Shown: in pieces, positions 1 to 8,909 of the stretch
Layout of the letters: each line of letters starts with the position of its first letter
Position numbering within the stretch: position 1 is the first letter of the stretch
Source: CAUTVF01 sp963541805
Lineage (GTDB): Bacteria; Pseudomonadota; Alphaproteobacteria; Rs-D84; CASDRH01
Direction: 5' to 3'
DNA length: 57,964 nt
NCBI GenBank assembly: GCA_963541805.1
Contig: CAUTVF010000001.1
Span: 1 to 57,964 of the forward strand
The notes under the pieces: model-generated
Database searches by the model: none
The model's input: the letters and a program-made list of their open reading frames with translations, nothing else
Told to the model about the DNA's origin: nothing
Program-made: the position numbers and the translations under genes

Positions 1-719
1 TTAAAATCCATATCAATGGACCTGTTAGAATACCCAAAAGTATACGAATTATTTGATCCATGCTCATTTTTATCATTTTGTAATTTGATCCTTGTTGATA
101 ACCTTGAAATTTCAAACCTAAAAATATTATTTGTTCTAATTCCAAATGATAAATAAGGATACATCAGTATATCACTTGCCGATAAAGCAGAATAAGTTCC
201 AATTCTTTTACCATTTGGAAGAAAATTATACGCATCGCTATAAGGAGAAGCCGCCCCACCAGGGAGCTCTGGTAATACTTTCCCAAAATAATTTGGTTCT
301 TTCAGGTAAAAAGAATTTGGTAACAACAAATTTAATTGAAACATAACATAAAACTTATTATCTATTTGCTGATTAGAGTTTTGCTTCTTGCTTAAAAAAT
401 TAATATTCTTTTTTAACTTATAATCATTAACTTCATAAGGATTATCAGTATTCAATCCATAATTATTTATATCATAAATTGTTTTTTGCTTAGCAGAAGA
501 ATTTTGATAATTTTGATGAGATTTAATCTTGCTATATTTTGTATCTGGAACTTCTTCAATTATAGATAATTTTTTATCTTCATAAGATTTATCAAATTCT
601 TCTTTACTGTTTATAATTAAATCATCTGCGATACCCAATGTGTTCGGCTGAGCAACGGATAAATCAACCAGAATAAACAACCATAAAACAGAAAGTATGT
701 AAAAATTAAATCTTAGCAT
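1..719 (-). CDS. Secreted, probably outer-membrane beta-barrel protein (partial, runs off left edge)
   Basis: An ATG at 719 opens a frame that is still open at base 1, so 239 N-terminal codons are visible. Residues 1-23 form a signal peptide with a basic start and a hydrophobic core, with a likely cut after SVA. Residues 30-110 are polar and rich in Lys, Asn and Asp with no clear fold. From about residue 125 alternating hydrophobic and aromatic stretches (FYVMFQLNLL, LMYPYLSFGI, IFRFEISR) look like barrel strands. No family is recognised. It lies downstream of rplQ, 76 bp away on the same strand, and may be separately transcribed. The frame and signal peptide are clear; the barrel assignment is inference. 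Confidence 0.7.
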   Translation of the reverse strand, partial: MLRFNFYILSVLWLFILVDLSVAQPNTLGIADDLIINSKEEFDKSYEDKKLSIIEEVPDTKYSKIKSHQNYQNSSAKQKTIYDINNYGLNTDNPYEVNDYKLKKNINFLSKKQNSNQQIDNKFYVMFQLNLLLPNSFYLKEPNYFGKVLPELPGGAASPYSDAYNFLPNGKRIGTYSALSASDILMYPYLSFGIRTNNIFRFEISRLSTRIKLQNDKNEHGSNNSYTFGYSNRSIDMDF

Positions 720-795
720 TAAAAAAAACCTTCACACCATTTTCCATTATACCAAAAAAAGTATGAAGATCTAATTATTTTTATAAGACGAAAAA

Positions 796-1281
796 CTATT
801 TACCCTGATTTTGCAGGTTCGAATCCACTCCCTCAGGGGAAATAACAGAAGATGGACTATTTTTTTTCTTTAATTCATCTTGTTTTTTCAAATAATCACG
901 TTGACGCTTGCCCTTTGCACCAGGATCGCGATCAACCAACTCGATAACCGCAGTAGGCGCATTATCACCATATCTATTACCAGATTTCAAAATGCGTGTA
1001 TAACCACCATTCCTATTCTTATACCTATCTGCAATAACACTAAATAACTTAGCAACTATACCATCATCACGCAATTTAGAAAAAGCAATACGCCTTGAAT
1101 TAAGATCCCCTTTTTTACCAAAAGTTATCAGTTTTTCAACAACAGAACGCAAACTCTTTGCCTTAGGTAACGTAGTAACAATCTGCTCATGTTCCAGTAA
1201 TGATACAGACATATTCCTAAACATCGAAATCTTATGCGAAGATGTCATGTTTAACTTTCTATGTTTTATGTTATGTCTCAT
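796..1281 (-). CDS. rplQ: 50S ribosomal protein L17
   Basis: L17 lies near the peptide exit tunnel of the large subunit. The N-terminus MRHNIKHRKLN and the following SLLEHEQIVTTLPKAKSLR block are the family signature. At 161 residues it is longer than the usual 120-140. The last 35 or so residues are a charged, Ser/Pro/Asn-rich tail beyond the conserved core. GAGGA lies 7 nt before the ATG. It is the last gene of the alpha operon, 22 bp after rpoA, and no obvious terminator hairpin follows it. Confidence 0.98.
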   Translation of the reverse strand: MRHNIKHRKLNMTSSHKISMFRNMSVSLLEHEQIVTTLPKAKSLRSVVEKLITFGKKGDLNSRRIAFSKLRDDGIVAKLFSVIADRYKNRNGGYTRILKSGNRYGDNAPTAVIELVDRDPGAKGKRQRDYLKKQDELKKKNSPSSVISPEGVDSNLQNQGK

Positions 1282-1303
1282 GCACTATTCCTCTTTAATA
1301 TAA

Positions 1304-2326
1304 TTATGAATATGGATCTTCATATTTCTTTGATAATTCTTCAATATTTTCCGGTGGCCAATTATCTACTTTCATACCAAAAGATAATCCCATACCAGCC
1401 AATTGTTCTTTTATCTCATTTAATGATTTACGGCCAAAATTCGGAGTACGAAGCATATCAGCTTCGGTCTTTTGAACCAAATCACCAAGATAAATTATAT
1501 TATCATTCTTAAGGCAATTATCTGCCCTGACCGATAACTCCAATTCATTTACTTTTTTCAGCAATACAGAATTAAATGGCAACTCTTCCTTGACCTCTTC
1601 CTTTTTCATTTCTTTAGGATCTTCAAAATTCACAAACAAAGAAAACTGATCCATCAAAATCCTGGATGCGTATGCAACGGCATCCTCTGGACTAACAGTT
1701 CCATTAGTCTTAACCGTGAAAGTCAATTTGTCATAATCAGTTCTCTGTCCTAAACGGGCAGGATCAACAGAAAAAGCAACATTTAACACAGGAGAAAATA
1801 TAGAATCAATTGATATCAAACCAACCTGAGACTGTAAAGGTTTATTTTCTTCAGATGTTTTATATCCCGATCCAGTACCAACAAAAAACTCAATATCCAA
1901 ATCAGCAGTATCATCAAGATGACAAATTACAAAATCCTTGTTCACAATCTCCAAATCATGACCAACTTCAATCATGCCCGCTGTTACAACCTTTGGTCCC
2001 TTGACTGATAACTTCATCTTATGATGATCAGATTCTAATAATTGCTTAATATAAATCTGTTTCAAGTTAAGTATCAGCTCTACAACATCCTCTTTCATAC
2101 CTTGAACAGAAGAAAACTCATGCAAAGCACCATTCACTTTGATTCCAGTAATCGCACATCCCTGAAGAGATGATAACAATATTCTACGTAAAGCAGTCCC
2201 AAGAGTTATCCCAAAACCTCTTTCCAAAGGTTCTGCAACGATACTGGCAACATTTGGATTGAAATCATCCTTTTTTATAACTACGTTACTAGGTTTTACT
2301 AAATTTAACCAATTATTTTGTATCAC
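1304..2326 (-). CDS. rpoA: DNA-directed RNA polymerase alpha subunit
   Basis: Alpha dimerises to nucleate RNA polymerase assembly and contacts UP elements and activators. At 340 residues it is full length. The N-terminal assembly domain covers about 1-235 (LERGFGITLGTALRRILLSS is typical). After a Lys/Glu-rich linker comes the C-terminal domain, about 255-320. There VRADNCLK carries the DNA-contacting arginine, followed by helix-hairpin-helix LRTPNFGRKSLNEIK. It lies between rpsK (39 bp upstream) and rplQ, the standard alpha-operon order. Confidence 0.99.
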   Translation of the reverse strand: MIQNNWLNLVKPSNVVIKKDDFNPNVASIVAEPLERGFGITLGTALRRILLSSLQGCAITGIKVNGALHEFSSVQGMKEDVVELILNLKQIYIKQLLESDHHKMKLSVKGPKVVTAGMIEVGHDLEIVNKDFVICHLDDTADLDIEFFVGTGSGYKTSEENKPLQSQVGLISIDSIFSPVLNVAFSVDPARLGQRTDYDKLTFTVKTNGTVSPEDAVAYASRILMDQFSLFVNFEDPKEMKKEEVKEELPFNSVLLKKVNELELSVRADNCLKNDNIIYLGDLVQKTEADMLRTPNFGRKSLNEIKEQLAGMGLSFGMKVDNWPPENIEELSKKYEDPYS

Positions 2327-2365
2327 TTTCCACCCCTTTTTCTATTAGATAACTGTATGACAAAA

Positions 2366-2761
2366 CTATATCCTACGCTGTTTTTTAGGACGACATCCAT
2401 TATGAGGAACCTTTGTTGTATCAACTATCGTACCAATTTGTAAACCCAAGCTTGAAAGCGCACGAACAGCAGCCTCTCTTCCACCACCAGGACCAGACAT
2501 CTTAACATCAATAAACTTCAACCCATGTTCTATTGCTTTCCTTCCAGCATTCTCTGCAGTAATCTGAGCAGCCCAAGGCGTTGACTTTTTTGCTCCCTTA
2601 AAACTATTTGCCCCAGACGTAGACCAAGAAATAACATTACCCTGAGTGTCTGTTATTGTAACCCTTGTATTGTTAAAAGTGGCCAAAACGTAAGCAACAC
2701 CATTGGTAATATTCTTTTTAACTTTACGAGCTACTTTTTTAACTTCTTTTTTTTCTGCCAT
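2366..2761 (-). CDS. rpsK: 30S ribosomal protein S11
   Basis: S11 forms the platform of the small subunit near the mRNA exit. The 131-residue product has the conserved NNTRVTITDTQGNVISW strand, the glycine-rich GPGGGREAAVRAL turn and the C-terminal VPHNGCRPKKQRRI. The first 20 residues are a Lys/Val-rich extension. It is 16 bp downstream of rpsM and is presumably co-translated with it. Confidence 0.98.
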   Translation of the reverse strand: MAEKKEVKKVARKVKKNITNGVAYVLATFNNTRVTITDTQGNVISWSTSGANSFKGAKKSTPWAAQITAENAGRKAIEHGLKFIDVKMSGPGGGREAAVRALSSLGLQIGTIVDTTKVPHNGCRPKKQRRI

Positions 2762-2777
2762 CTAAATACACCCTTTA

Positions 2778-3155
2778 TTATTTTGTAACCTTAACTTTCC
2801 CAGCAATTGCAACCGCTTTACCCTTTCTTGTTCTTGCATTACTTCTTGTTCTCTGTCCACGAACTGGTAACTTTTTTTGATGCCTAATACCACGATAACA
2901 ACGTAAATCCTGCACCCTTTTTATATTCATTGAAACTTCACGACGCTTATCACCCTCAACAACAAGCTTACTATCAATGTATTCACGAATTTTAAAAACT
3001 TCATCATCTGTCAATGTAGATGCTTTTCGAGTTGGGACAAGGCCCAAATCAGAACATATTTTGTCTGCAGTTGCCCTGCCAATACCGTATATGTAAGTTA
3101 ATGATATATTTAGATGTTTTTCTGTTGGGATATTAACCCCTGCAATTCGAGCCAT
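2778..3155 (-). CDS. rpsM: 30S ribosomal protein S13
   Basis: S13 sits in the head of the 30S subunit and forms bridges to the 50S subunit and the P-site tRNA. The 125 residues begin with MARIAGVNIPTEKH. They include the helix-hairpin-helix YIYGIGRATA and end with the basic tail containing RCYRGIRHQKKLPVRGQRT. The gap to secY upstream is 136 bp, the largest in the ribosomal block. It holds neither adk nor rpmJ, so rpsM may start its own transcript there, though I see no strong promoter. Confidence 0.98.
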   Translation of the reverse strand: MARIAGVNIPTEKHLNISLTYIYGIGRATADKICSDLGLVPTRKASTLTDDEVFKIREYIDSKLVVEGDKRREVSMNIKRVQDLRCYRGIRHQKKLPVRGQRTRSNARTRKGKAVAIAGKVKVTK

Positions 3156-3291
3156 ATAAAATTCCTTTGTTAACTACACTAATTATACAACTAATATCAC
3201 TGCTAACTATAGCTTGGGTTAGAGTAATACTCACTAAATTATAAGTCAATGATTTTATTATATCATCTTTAAATAAAAATACACTCAGCTT

Positions 3292-4650
3292 CTATCTTCT
3301 GATAAAACGCCTAGAACCCATACCAGACGAAGCTCCGCTTTTCATCAAATTTTCATATTTATTTGTTATTAAATACGATTGTATTTGAGAAATAGTTTCC
3401 ATCACAACGCTACAAACTATCAGTAACGATGTTCCAGCAATCAAAGGAAAACCCATATTATTTTTTAACACAACAGGAACAATTGTAATCATCACTAAAA
3501 ACACGGCACCCGTAACTGTTATGCGTGTTAAAACATAATCCAAATACGCACCCGTAGAAACCCCAGGCCTAACACCAGGAACAAAAGCTCCATAATTTTT
3601 TAAATTTTCAGCGGTCTCTTCAACGTTAAACTGCACCGCAGTATAAAAGAATGTAAAAAATATTATTAACAAAGACAAAACCGACAAATACCAAATGCTA
3701 TCTTCACGCATATATGTTGCAAACTTCAACCAAAAACCACTACTTTCACCAACCCCTGATCCTGATTTCGTCATAAAAGTCATGATAGTTGTTGGAATAG
3801 CTATTATTGTATATGCAAATATAGGAGGAATAACACCAGCAGAATTTAATTTTAATGGTAAATATGTCGCACTACCACCACCAAAACGCCCACCCTTATT
3901 AGGATAATGAATCAATAACCTACGTTGTGCTGTATCAAAAAATATAACTATAAATATCATGGCAAATGTAAATAACAAAATACCAAGCAAACCCATTACA
4001 CTTATTTGACCAACACGACTTAAATCAAACACCTGAAAAGCAGATATAGGAAGCGAAGAAACAATACCAACAAAAATAATCAAAGAACTACCATTACCAA
4101 TTCCACGTTTTGTAATCTGTTCCCCCATCCACATAACCAACATAGTTCCCGCAATCAAAGTAACAACGGTAGTAAACGTAAAAGCAAAACCAGGATCAAT
4201 AACAGCATTCGGGATAGACTGAGCATAAGATGCCAATCCAAAAGCCTCCATCGCACATATAAATACTGTCAAATATCTAGTATACTGATTAATTTTTTGC
4301 TGTCCTATTTCCCCTTCTTTTTTTAACTGCATTAATGCAGGTGATATTGAAGACATTAAAGACATTATAATACTCGCAGAAATATAAGGAATTATATTAA
4401 GTGCAAATATCGTCATACGCTGTAATGCTCCACCAGTGAAAACATTAAACATATCAACCAATCCCTTACCAAAAGACGAAAACGTTTGAGCAATTACAGT
4501 AGCATTAATACCAGGTAACGGGACAAAAGAACCAAGACGATATACAATAAGCATTAAAACAGTAAACAGAATTCGCTGCTTTAAAACAGACGACTTCGCT
4601 ATATCTTCCAGCGTTATAGATGATGCTATTTTTTCTTCTACAGAACTCAT
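3292..4650 (-). CDS. secY: Preprotein translocase subunit SecY
   Basis: SecY is the channel of the Sec translocon in the inner membrane. It has 452 residues with about ten hydrophobic segments, the first near residue 30 (FTVLMLIVYRLGSFVPLPGI). The plug-region sequence GGALQRMTIFALNIIPYISASII and the cytoplasmic loop containing GVRPG are well conserved. The basic C-terminus ends GSRRFIRR. The start follows the rplO stop by 6 bp, the usual spc-operon arrangement. Confidence 0.98.
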   Translation of the reverse strand: MSSVEEKIASSITLEDIAKSSVLKQRILFTVLMLIVYRLGSFVPLPGINATVIAQTFSSFGKGLVDMFNVFTGGALQRMTIFALNIIPYISASIIMSLMSSISPALMQLKKEGEIGQQKINQYTRYLTVFICAMEAFGLASYAQSIPNAVIDPGFAFTFTTVVTLIAGTMLVMWMGEQITKRGIGNGSSLIIFVGIVSSLPISAFQVFDLSRVGQISVMGLLGILLFTFAMIFIVIFFDTAQRRLLIHYPNKGGRFGGGSATYLPLKLNSAGVIPPIFAYTIIAIPTTIMTFMTKSGSGVGESSGFWLKFATYMREDSIWYLSVLSLLIIFFTFFYTAVQFNVEETAENLKNYGAFVPGVRPGVSTGAYLDYVLTRITVTGAVFLVMITIVPVVLKNNMGFPLIAGTSLLIVCSVVMETISQIQSYLITNKYENLMKSGASSGMGSRRFIRR

Positions 4651-4656
4651 TTTATC

Positions 4657-5178
4657 CTAAGCCACAACTTTTCCAGATTTAGCAAAACGACCTCTATCAT
4701 CAGTATTTAGAATAACATTTTTTATCACTATCTTTCCACCAACGGCTTCAATTGCATTCTTTGCAGAATGCGAAATCTTATTTGCTTCGATAGTCACAGA
4801 AGAACTTATTTTACCAAATCCTAGAACTTTCAATCCATCAAAACCAGACCGAGTCTTAATTACTCCGGCTTTTATCAAAGTATCAATATTAATTTCATTC
4901 TCTATCAACTTATCATCTATTGCTTTTTGAATAGAAGACAGGTTAACTATATAATACATCTTTTTAAATTTTTTATTATTAAATCCTATATGAGCAAAAC
5001 GACGATATAAAGGCATCTGTCCACCAGCAAAATTATGTATAGACACCCCAGATCTGGATTTCTGTCCTTTCATACCACGACCTGATGTCTTACCCTTTCC
5101 AGACCCGACACCGCGTCCAACTCGCTTAAATTTTATATTTGCCCCTGAATTATCACAAATATTATTCAAACCAATCAT
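4657..5178 (-). CDS. rplO: 50S ribosomal protein L15
   Basis: L15 is a late-assembly large-subunit protein. The glycine/lysine-rich N-terminal arm (KRVGRGVGSGKGKTSGRG, then MKGQKSRSGV) threads into 23S rRNA. The globular part ends with GKIVIKNVILNTDDRGRFAK. Its 173 residues are slightly more than usual. It lies one base after rpmD, so the two are translationally coupled. Confidence 0.98.
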   Translation of the reverse strand: MIGLNNICDNSGANIKFKRVGRGVGSGKGKTSGRGMKGQKSRSGVSIHNFAGGQMPLYRRFAHIGFNNKKFKKMYYIVNLSSIQKAIDDKLIENEINIDTLIKAGVIKTRSGFDGLKVLGFGKISSSVTIEANKISHSAKNAIEAVGGKIVIKNVILNTDDRGRFAKSGKVVA

Positions 5179-5179
5179 A

Positions 5180-5371
5180 TTAAACTACCTCTTCTACCGT
5201 AATTAAATGTTCAACAACTTTTATCATACCACGCACTTCAGGAGTATCTTTCAAAACTTTCTCGCTATTGATACGACGTCCAACACCTAGACCTACTAAA
5301 GTTGCTAACTGTTTTTTACTTATACCATAAGAACTACGTACTTGCCTTATTCTCAACGATTTAACTGACAT
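5180..5371 (-). CDS. rpmD: 50S ribosomal protein L30
   Basis: L30 is a small two-helix, three-strand protein bound to 23S rRNA. The 63-residue product starting MSVKSLRIRQVRSSYG is the normal length. An in-frame GTG at 5383 overlaps the rpsE stop, but the AGG at 5377-5379 sits at a good distance from the ATG at 5371. I therefore take the ATG as the start. The GVGRRINSEKVLKDTPEVRGMI segment is typical of the family. Confidence 0.96.
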   Translation of the reverse strand: MSVKSLRIRQVRSSYGISKKQLATLVGLGVGRRINSEKVLKDTPEVRGMIKVVEHLITVEEVV

Positions 5372-5382
5372 ACTACACCTCA

Positions 5383-5934
5383 CTATTCCGCTACATCCAT
5401 AGTAACAACACCAGAAGCATTGCGAGATGCAACAATATCAGAAACTGACTTTCCACGACGAAGAGCAACCATTTTAGGAGCAGACATCTCTTTAAAAGCC
5501 TCAAATGTCGCACGAACCATATTATGAGGATTAACAGATCCAAGAGACTTTGCAACAACATCCCTAATCCCCAACACTTCAAACAATGCACGCATAGGAC
5601 CACCCGCAATTATTCCAGTTCCAGATTTTGCAGCACGCAAAACAACCTTTCCAGATCCAAATTTTGCAGTTATATCATGATGCAATGTACGACCATCTTT
5701 TAAAGGAACTTTGATCATATTCTTTTTAGCATCTTCTGTCGCCTTACGAACAGCATCTGGGACTTCTCTTGCTTTACCATTGCCAAAACCTATATGACCA
5801 TTTTGATCGCCAACAACAACTATAGCGGCAAAAGACATGTTTTTTCCGCCTTTCACAACCTTGGTAACTCGATTAACAAAAATCAATCTGTCTATTAAAT
5901 CACTCTTTTCTTTTTTTGATATATTTCTGACCAT
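5383..5934 (-). CDS. rpsE: 30S ribosomal protein S5
   Basis: S5 lies at the mRNA entry site and helps set decoding accuracy and helicase activity. The 183 residues contain the N-terminal double-stranded-RNA-binding-like domain (LIFVNRVTKVVKGGKNMSFAAIVVVGD). The C-terminal domain has AKSGTGIIAGGPMRALFEVLGIRDV. The gene sits between rplR (17 bp) and rpmD, whose upstream region it overlaps. Confidence 0.98.
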   Translation of the reverse strand: MVRNISKKEKSDLIDRLIFVNRVTKVVKGGKNMSFAAIVVVGDQNGHIGFGNGKAREVPDAVRKATEDAKKNMIKVPLKDGRTLHHDITAKFGSGKVVLRAAKSGTGIIAGGPMRALFEVLGIRDVVAKSLGSVNPHNMVRATFEAFKEMSAPKMVALRRGKSVSDIVASRNASGVVTMDVAE

Positions 5935-5951
5935 CGATCAATTCCTTACAA

Positions 5952-6305
5952 TTAAAAATTTAAACCTGCTGCACGCGCAGCATCAGCCAAAGCTTTCACT
6001 TTTCCATGATAGGGGTACGCACCACGATCAAACACAACATCTTTTATATTCTCTTTTATTGCATGCATGGCAACCATCTTACCAATTTCTCTAGCGCAAT
6101 CAACACTCCATGTTTTTGCAATTTTTACATCCTTACTCAAAGAAGAAACAGAAAATAAAGTTTTTGCGTTTTTATCATCAACAATACTTGCATATATATG
6201 TCTTCCAGATTTAAATACGCACAAACGAGGACGATTAAATTTATTCTTCTCCTTTAAATTAAATCTGTTTTTTAATTTTCTTCTTAAAAAAGATACGAAT
6301 GTCAT
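5952..6305 (-). CDS. rplR: 50S ribosomal protein L18
   Basis: L18 binds 5S rRNA in the central protuberance. Its 117 residues show the arginine-rich N-terminus, the RPRLCVFKSGRHIYASIVDD strand pair and the C-terminal FDRGAYPYHGKVKALADAARAAGLNF, which is nearly invariant in the family. It follows rplF by 12 bp. Confidence 0.98.
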   Translation of the reverse strand: MTFVSFLRRKLKNRFNLKEKNKFNRPRLCVFKSGRHIYASIVDDKNAKTLFSVSSLSKDVKIAKTWSVDCAREIGKMVAMHAIKENIKDVVFDRGAYPYHGKVKALADAARAAGLNF

Positions 6306-6317
6306 TTATTTATACTA

Positions 6318-6857
6318 TTATTTTTTCTTACCTTCCAATTTACGAACATACTCGCCTTTATATCTAATACCCTTACCCTTATAAGGTTCAGGCTTCCTAT
6401 AACTACGAATATCTGATGCAACCTGCCCAACTTTTTGTTTATCTATACCACTAATTTTAATTTCAGTTGGCGATAAAACTTCGCACTTTATTCCATCAGG
6501 AATTACATGAATAACCTCATGTGAAAAACCTATATTCAAGACAAGATCTTTTCCTCTCATAGAGGCTTTAAAACCAACTCCACGCAACTCAAGTTCCTTT
6601 GAAAACCCTTCTGAAACCCCACGAATAATATTATTAATCATGGCACGAGTAGTTCCCCAAAGCGCATGCGAAGCAATATCATCTTTATTCTGAGATACAA
6701 CAACATCTTTACCCGCATTAACCATGACAGAAACAGAATCTGGATGTATACACAACGATAATTCGCCAAGCTTTCCTGACGCTCTCACAATATCATTACT
6801 CAAAGTAACAGTAACCCCATTTGGAATTGATACAGGAACTTTTCCTATTTTAGACAT
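6318..6857 (-). CDS. rplF: 50S ribosomal protein L6
   Basis: L6 lies at the base of the L7/L12 stalk near the sarcin-ricin loop. Its 179 residues make two copies of the L6 fold and end with PEPYKGKGIRYKGEYVRKLEGKKK. I start it at the ATG at 6857 (MSKIGKVPVSIP). The AAGG lies 8 nt before this ATG, whereas the in-frame GTG at 6866 is too close to it. The gene lies 14-23 bp after rpsH. Confidence 0.97.
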   Translation of the reverse strand: MSKIGKVPVSIPNGVTVTLSNDIVRASGKLGELSLCIHPDSVSVMVNAGKDVVVSQNKDDIASHALWGTTRAMINNIIRGVSEGFSKELELRGVGFKASMRGKDLVLNIGFSHEVIHVIPDGIKCEVLSPTEIKISGIDKQKVGQVASDIRSYRKPEPYKGKGIRYKGEYVRKLEGKKK

Positions 6858-6880
6858 ATCATACACCTTCTAAGCTGTTA

Positions 6881-7279
6881 TTAAAAAACTTTGCAAATTA
6901 CTTCACCACCAACATTCCTACTGCGAGCATCAGCCCCAGACAATACTCCCAAAGGAGTAGATACCACACAGACACCTAACCCATTATAAACGCTTGGGAT
7001 ATCTTTTGATTTGGCGTAAACCCTGCGCCCTGGGCGAGAAACACGTTCGATCTTCTTAATTACACTCTCACCATTATAATATTTCAATACAATTACCAAC
7101 TCAGATATCTTATCCGTCAAAGATTCCTCATAATAATCCGTTATAAAGCCTTCTTTTTTTAACACACTTAAAATAGACCTTCTTTCCGAAGAATTAGGAC
7201 ACCTAACAAAAGCATGCTTTGCCATGCCACCATTTCTAATTCTTGCTATCATATCACCAATTATGTCAGTCATTACCAT
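6881..7279 (-). CDS. rpsH: 30S ribosomal protein S8
   Basis: S8 binds the central domain of 16S rRNA early in assembly, and in E. coli it represses the spc operon. The 132 residues begin MVMTDIIGDMIARIRNG and end with the RNA-binding STPLGVLSGADARSRNVGGEVICKVF. AAGGA stands 7 nt before the first ATG, so I prefer it over the second ATG two codons later. Confidence 0.98.
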   Translation of the reverse strand: MVMTDIIGDMIARIRNGGMAKHAFVRCPNSSERRSILSVLKKEGFITDYYEESLTDKISELVIVLKYYNGESVIKKIERVSRPGRRVYAKSKDIPSVYNGLGVCVVSTPLGVLSGADARSRNVGGEVICKVF

Positions 7280-7304
7280 TTATACATCCTTACACAAAAA
7301 TTAA

Positions 7305-7610
7305 CTACCAACTAGATTTACGAACACCAGGCAGCAGACCCTGACTTGCCAATTGTCGCAAAGCAATACGACTCAATTTGAACCTACGATAAAAACCATG
7401 TGGACGACCAGTCAACATACAACGATTACGAACACGAACAGGATTCCCATTGCGAGGCAATTTTGCCAATTTTAAATTAGCAGCAAATATCTCGTCTGGA
7501 TTCGATTCACGATTACGAGCAATCTCCAACAAAGCAATCCTTTTTGAATTCAATCTTTTACTTAATTTTTCACGATAATTATTTTTATTTATCATTGATA
7601 ATTTTGCCAT
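7305..7610 (-). CDS. rpsN: 30S ribosomal protein S14 (zinc-free form)
   Basis: S14 completes the 30S head. At 101 residues it is the long form without the four-cysteine zinc ribbon, having a single cysteine. The C-terminal half (RNRCMLTGRPHGFYRRFKLSRIALRQLA, ending GVRKSSW) is diagnostic. It lies between rplE (11 bp) and rpsH. Confidence 0.98.
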   Translation of the reverse strand: MAKLSMINKNNYREKLSKRLNSKRIALLEIARNRESNPDEIFAANLKLAKLPRNGNPVRVRNRCMLTGRPHGFYRRFKLSRIALRQLASQGLLPGVRKSSW

Positions 7611-7621
7611 ATCAAACCCTA

Positions 7622-8173
7622 CTAGTTTATATCGTTATAAAAAGGGAAACCAAAAGCATCAAGTAAAGACTTCGCCTCCCTATCGGTCTTTGCAGTCGTA
7701 CAAATCGTCACATCCATTCCATGAATCTTATCTATTTTATCGAAATCGATCTCTGGAAAAATTATATGTTCCTTTATTCCAAATGAATAATTTCCTCTCC
7801 CATCAAAACTTTTTGCGTTTAAACCACGGAAATCTTTTGTCCTTGGCAAAGCAATATTTACAAGCCTGTCTAAAAAATCATACATATTATTTCCACGCAA
7901 AGTAACCTTAGTACCAATAGGCAATCCATCACGCAATTTAAATGCAGCAATAGACTTTTTAGAATAACAAATTATCGGTTTTTGTCCTGAAATTAACGCC
8001 AAATCATCAACAGCTGCATCAATTCTTTTTCTATCATCAACAACCTCACCAACACCCATATTTATAACGATCTTCACCAATTTTGGGATAGCCAAATCAT
8101 TCTCATAACCGTGCTTTTGTTTCAAAGTCGACTTAATCTTATCATTATAAACTTCTTTTAATCTTGCAACCAT
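7622..8173 (-). CDS. rplE: 50S ribosomal protein L5
   Basis: L5 binds 5S rRNA and contacts the P-site tRNA. The frame can be opened by a GTG at 8185 that overlaps the rplX stop. I prefer the ATG at 8173 (MVARLKEVYNDK) because it matches the usual L5 N-terminus. The product has 183 residues, the normal size, and contains KIVINMGVGEV and FPEIDFDKIDKIHGMDVTI. The start is translationally close to the end of rplX. Confidence 0.97.
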   Translation of the reverse strand: MVARLKEVYNDKIKSTLKQKHGYENDLAIPKLVKIVINMGVGEVVDDRKRIDAAVDDLALISGQKPIICYSKKSIAAFKLRDGLPIGTKVTLRGNNMYDFLDRLVNIALPRTKDFRGLNAKSFDGRGNYSFGIKEHIIFPEIDFDKIDKIHGMDVTICTTAKTDREAKSLLDAFGFPFYNDIN

Positions 8174-8184
8174 TTCCACTTCCA

Positions 8185-8493
8185 CTAAATTATTTCACCT
8201 GATTTTCTTGAAATACGAACCTTTTTTCCATCTTCTAACACTTTGTAACCAACCCTTGTTGGCTTTCCAGTTTTCGTATCTATCAAAGATACATTAGAAA
8301 CTGATATCGGCATCTCTTTCGATACAACCCCACCTTTATTTCCTTGATTATCAGGTTTCTGATGACGCTTAACTAAATTAATACCAGAAACAACAACCTT
8401 CAACTCTGAAGGAATAGATTCCAACACCTTACCCTTTTTGCCCTTATATTTCCCAGCTAGCACTACAACTTCATCATTCTTTTTTATCTTCAT
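8185..8493 (-). CDS. rplX: 50S ribosomal protein L24
   Basis: L24 is an assembly-initiator protein of the large subunit. The N-terminal KOW motif (EVVVLAGKYKGKKGKVLES) and the following GINLVKRHQKPDNQG identify it. Its 102 residues are the normal length. It lies 27 bp after rplN and abuts rplE. Confidence 0.98.
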   Translation of the reverse strand: MKIKKNDEVVVLAGKYKGKKGKVLESIPSELKVVVSGINLVKRHQKPDNQGNKGGVVSKEMPISVSNVSLIDTKTGKPTRVGYKVLEDGKKVRISRKSGEII

Positions 8494-8520
8494 TTCAATA
8501 CACTCTTTAAATAAAACAAA

Positions 8521-8889
8521 CTACACAACTTCAGGAGCAAGAGACATAATTTTATGAAATTCTTTATCCTTTAACTCTCTTGCAACTGGACCAAAAACAC
8601 GAGTTCCTATCATTTCCTTACTTGAATTTAACAAAACAGCAGCATTAGTATCAAATCTCAGAGTTATACCATCTTTCCTTTTAATATCTTTTTTCGTCCT
8701 AACAACCACAGCTTTATAAACTTTTCCTTTTTCAACCTTACCACGAGGAATAGCAGATTTAACCGATACAACAATCAAATCTCCCACGCTGGCATATCGT
8801 CGCTTCGACCCACCCAAAACTTTAATACACTGAACCTTTTTAGCTCCTGAATTATCCGCAGCATCCAAAACAGTTTGCATTTGAATCAT
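8521..8889 (-). CDS. rplN: 50S ribosomal protein L14
   Basis: L14 lies at the subunit interface in bridge B8. The 122 residues begin with the near-invariant MIQMQTVLDAADNSGAKKVQCIKVLGG and include ARELKDKEFHKIMSLAPEVV at the end. It is 20 bp after rpsQ. Confidence 0.99.
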   Translation of the reverse strand: MIQMQTVLDAADNSGAKKVQCIKVLGGSKRRYASVGDLIVVSVKSAIPRGKVEKGKVYKAVVVRTKKDIKRKDGITLRFDTNAAVLLNSSKEMIGTRVFGPVARELKDKEFHKIMSLAPEVV

Positions 8890-8909
8890 AATACTTCCTT
8901 TATGTTCCT

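Noticed and set aside
146..346. Plus-strand 66-codon frame inside the left-edge gene
   Set aside because: It is antisense to a better-supported gene with a signal peptide and strand-like segments, and has no ribosome binding site or family features.
3156..3291. Possible hidden rpmJ or promoter between secY and rpsM
   Set aside because: No L36 coding sequence is found on either strand, and promoter-like hexamers are too poor to list.
5372..5383. GTG start for rpmD overlapping the rpsE stop
   Set aside because: The AGG element is correctly spaced for the ATG at 5371, and the extra residues are not part of L30.
8174..8185. GTG start for rplE overlapping the rplX stop
   Set aside because: The ATG at 8173 gives the normal L5 N-terminus; the GTG would add four non-conserved residues.
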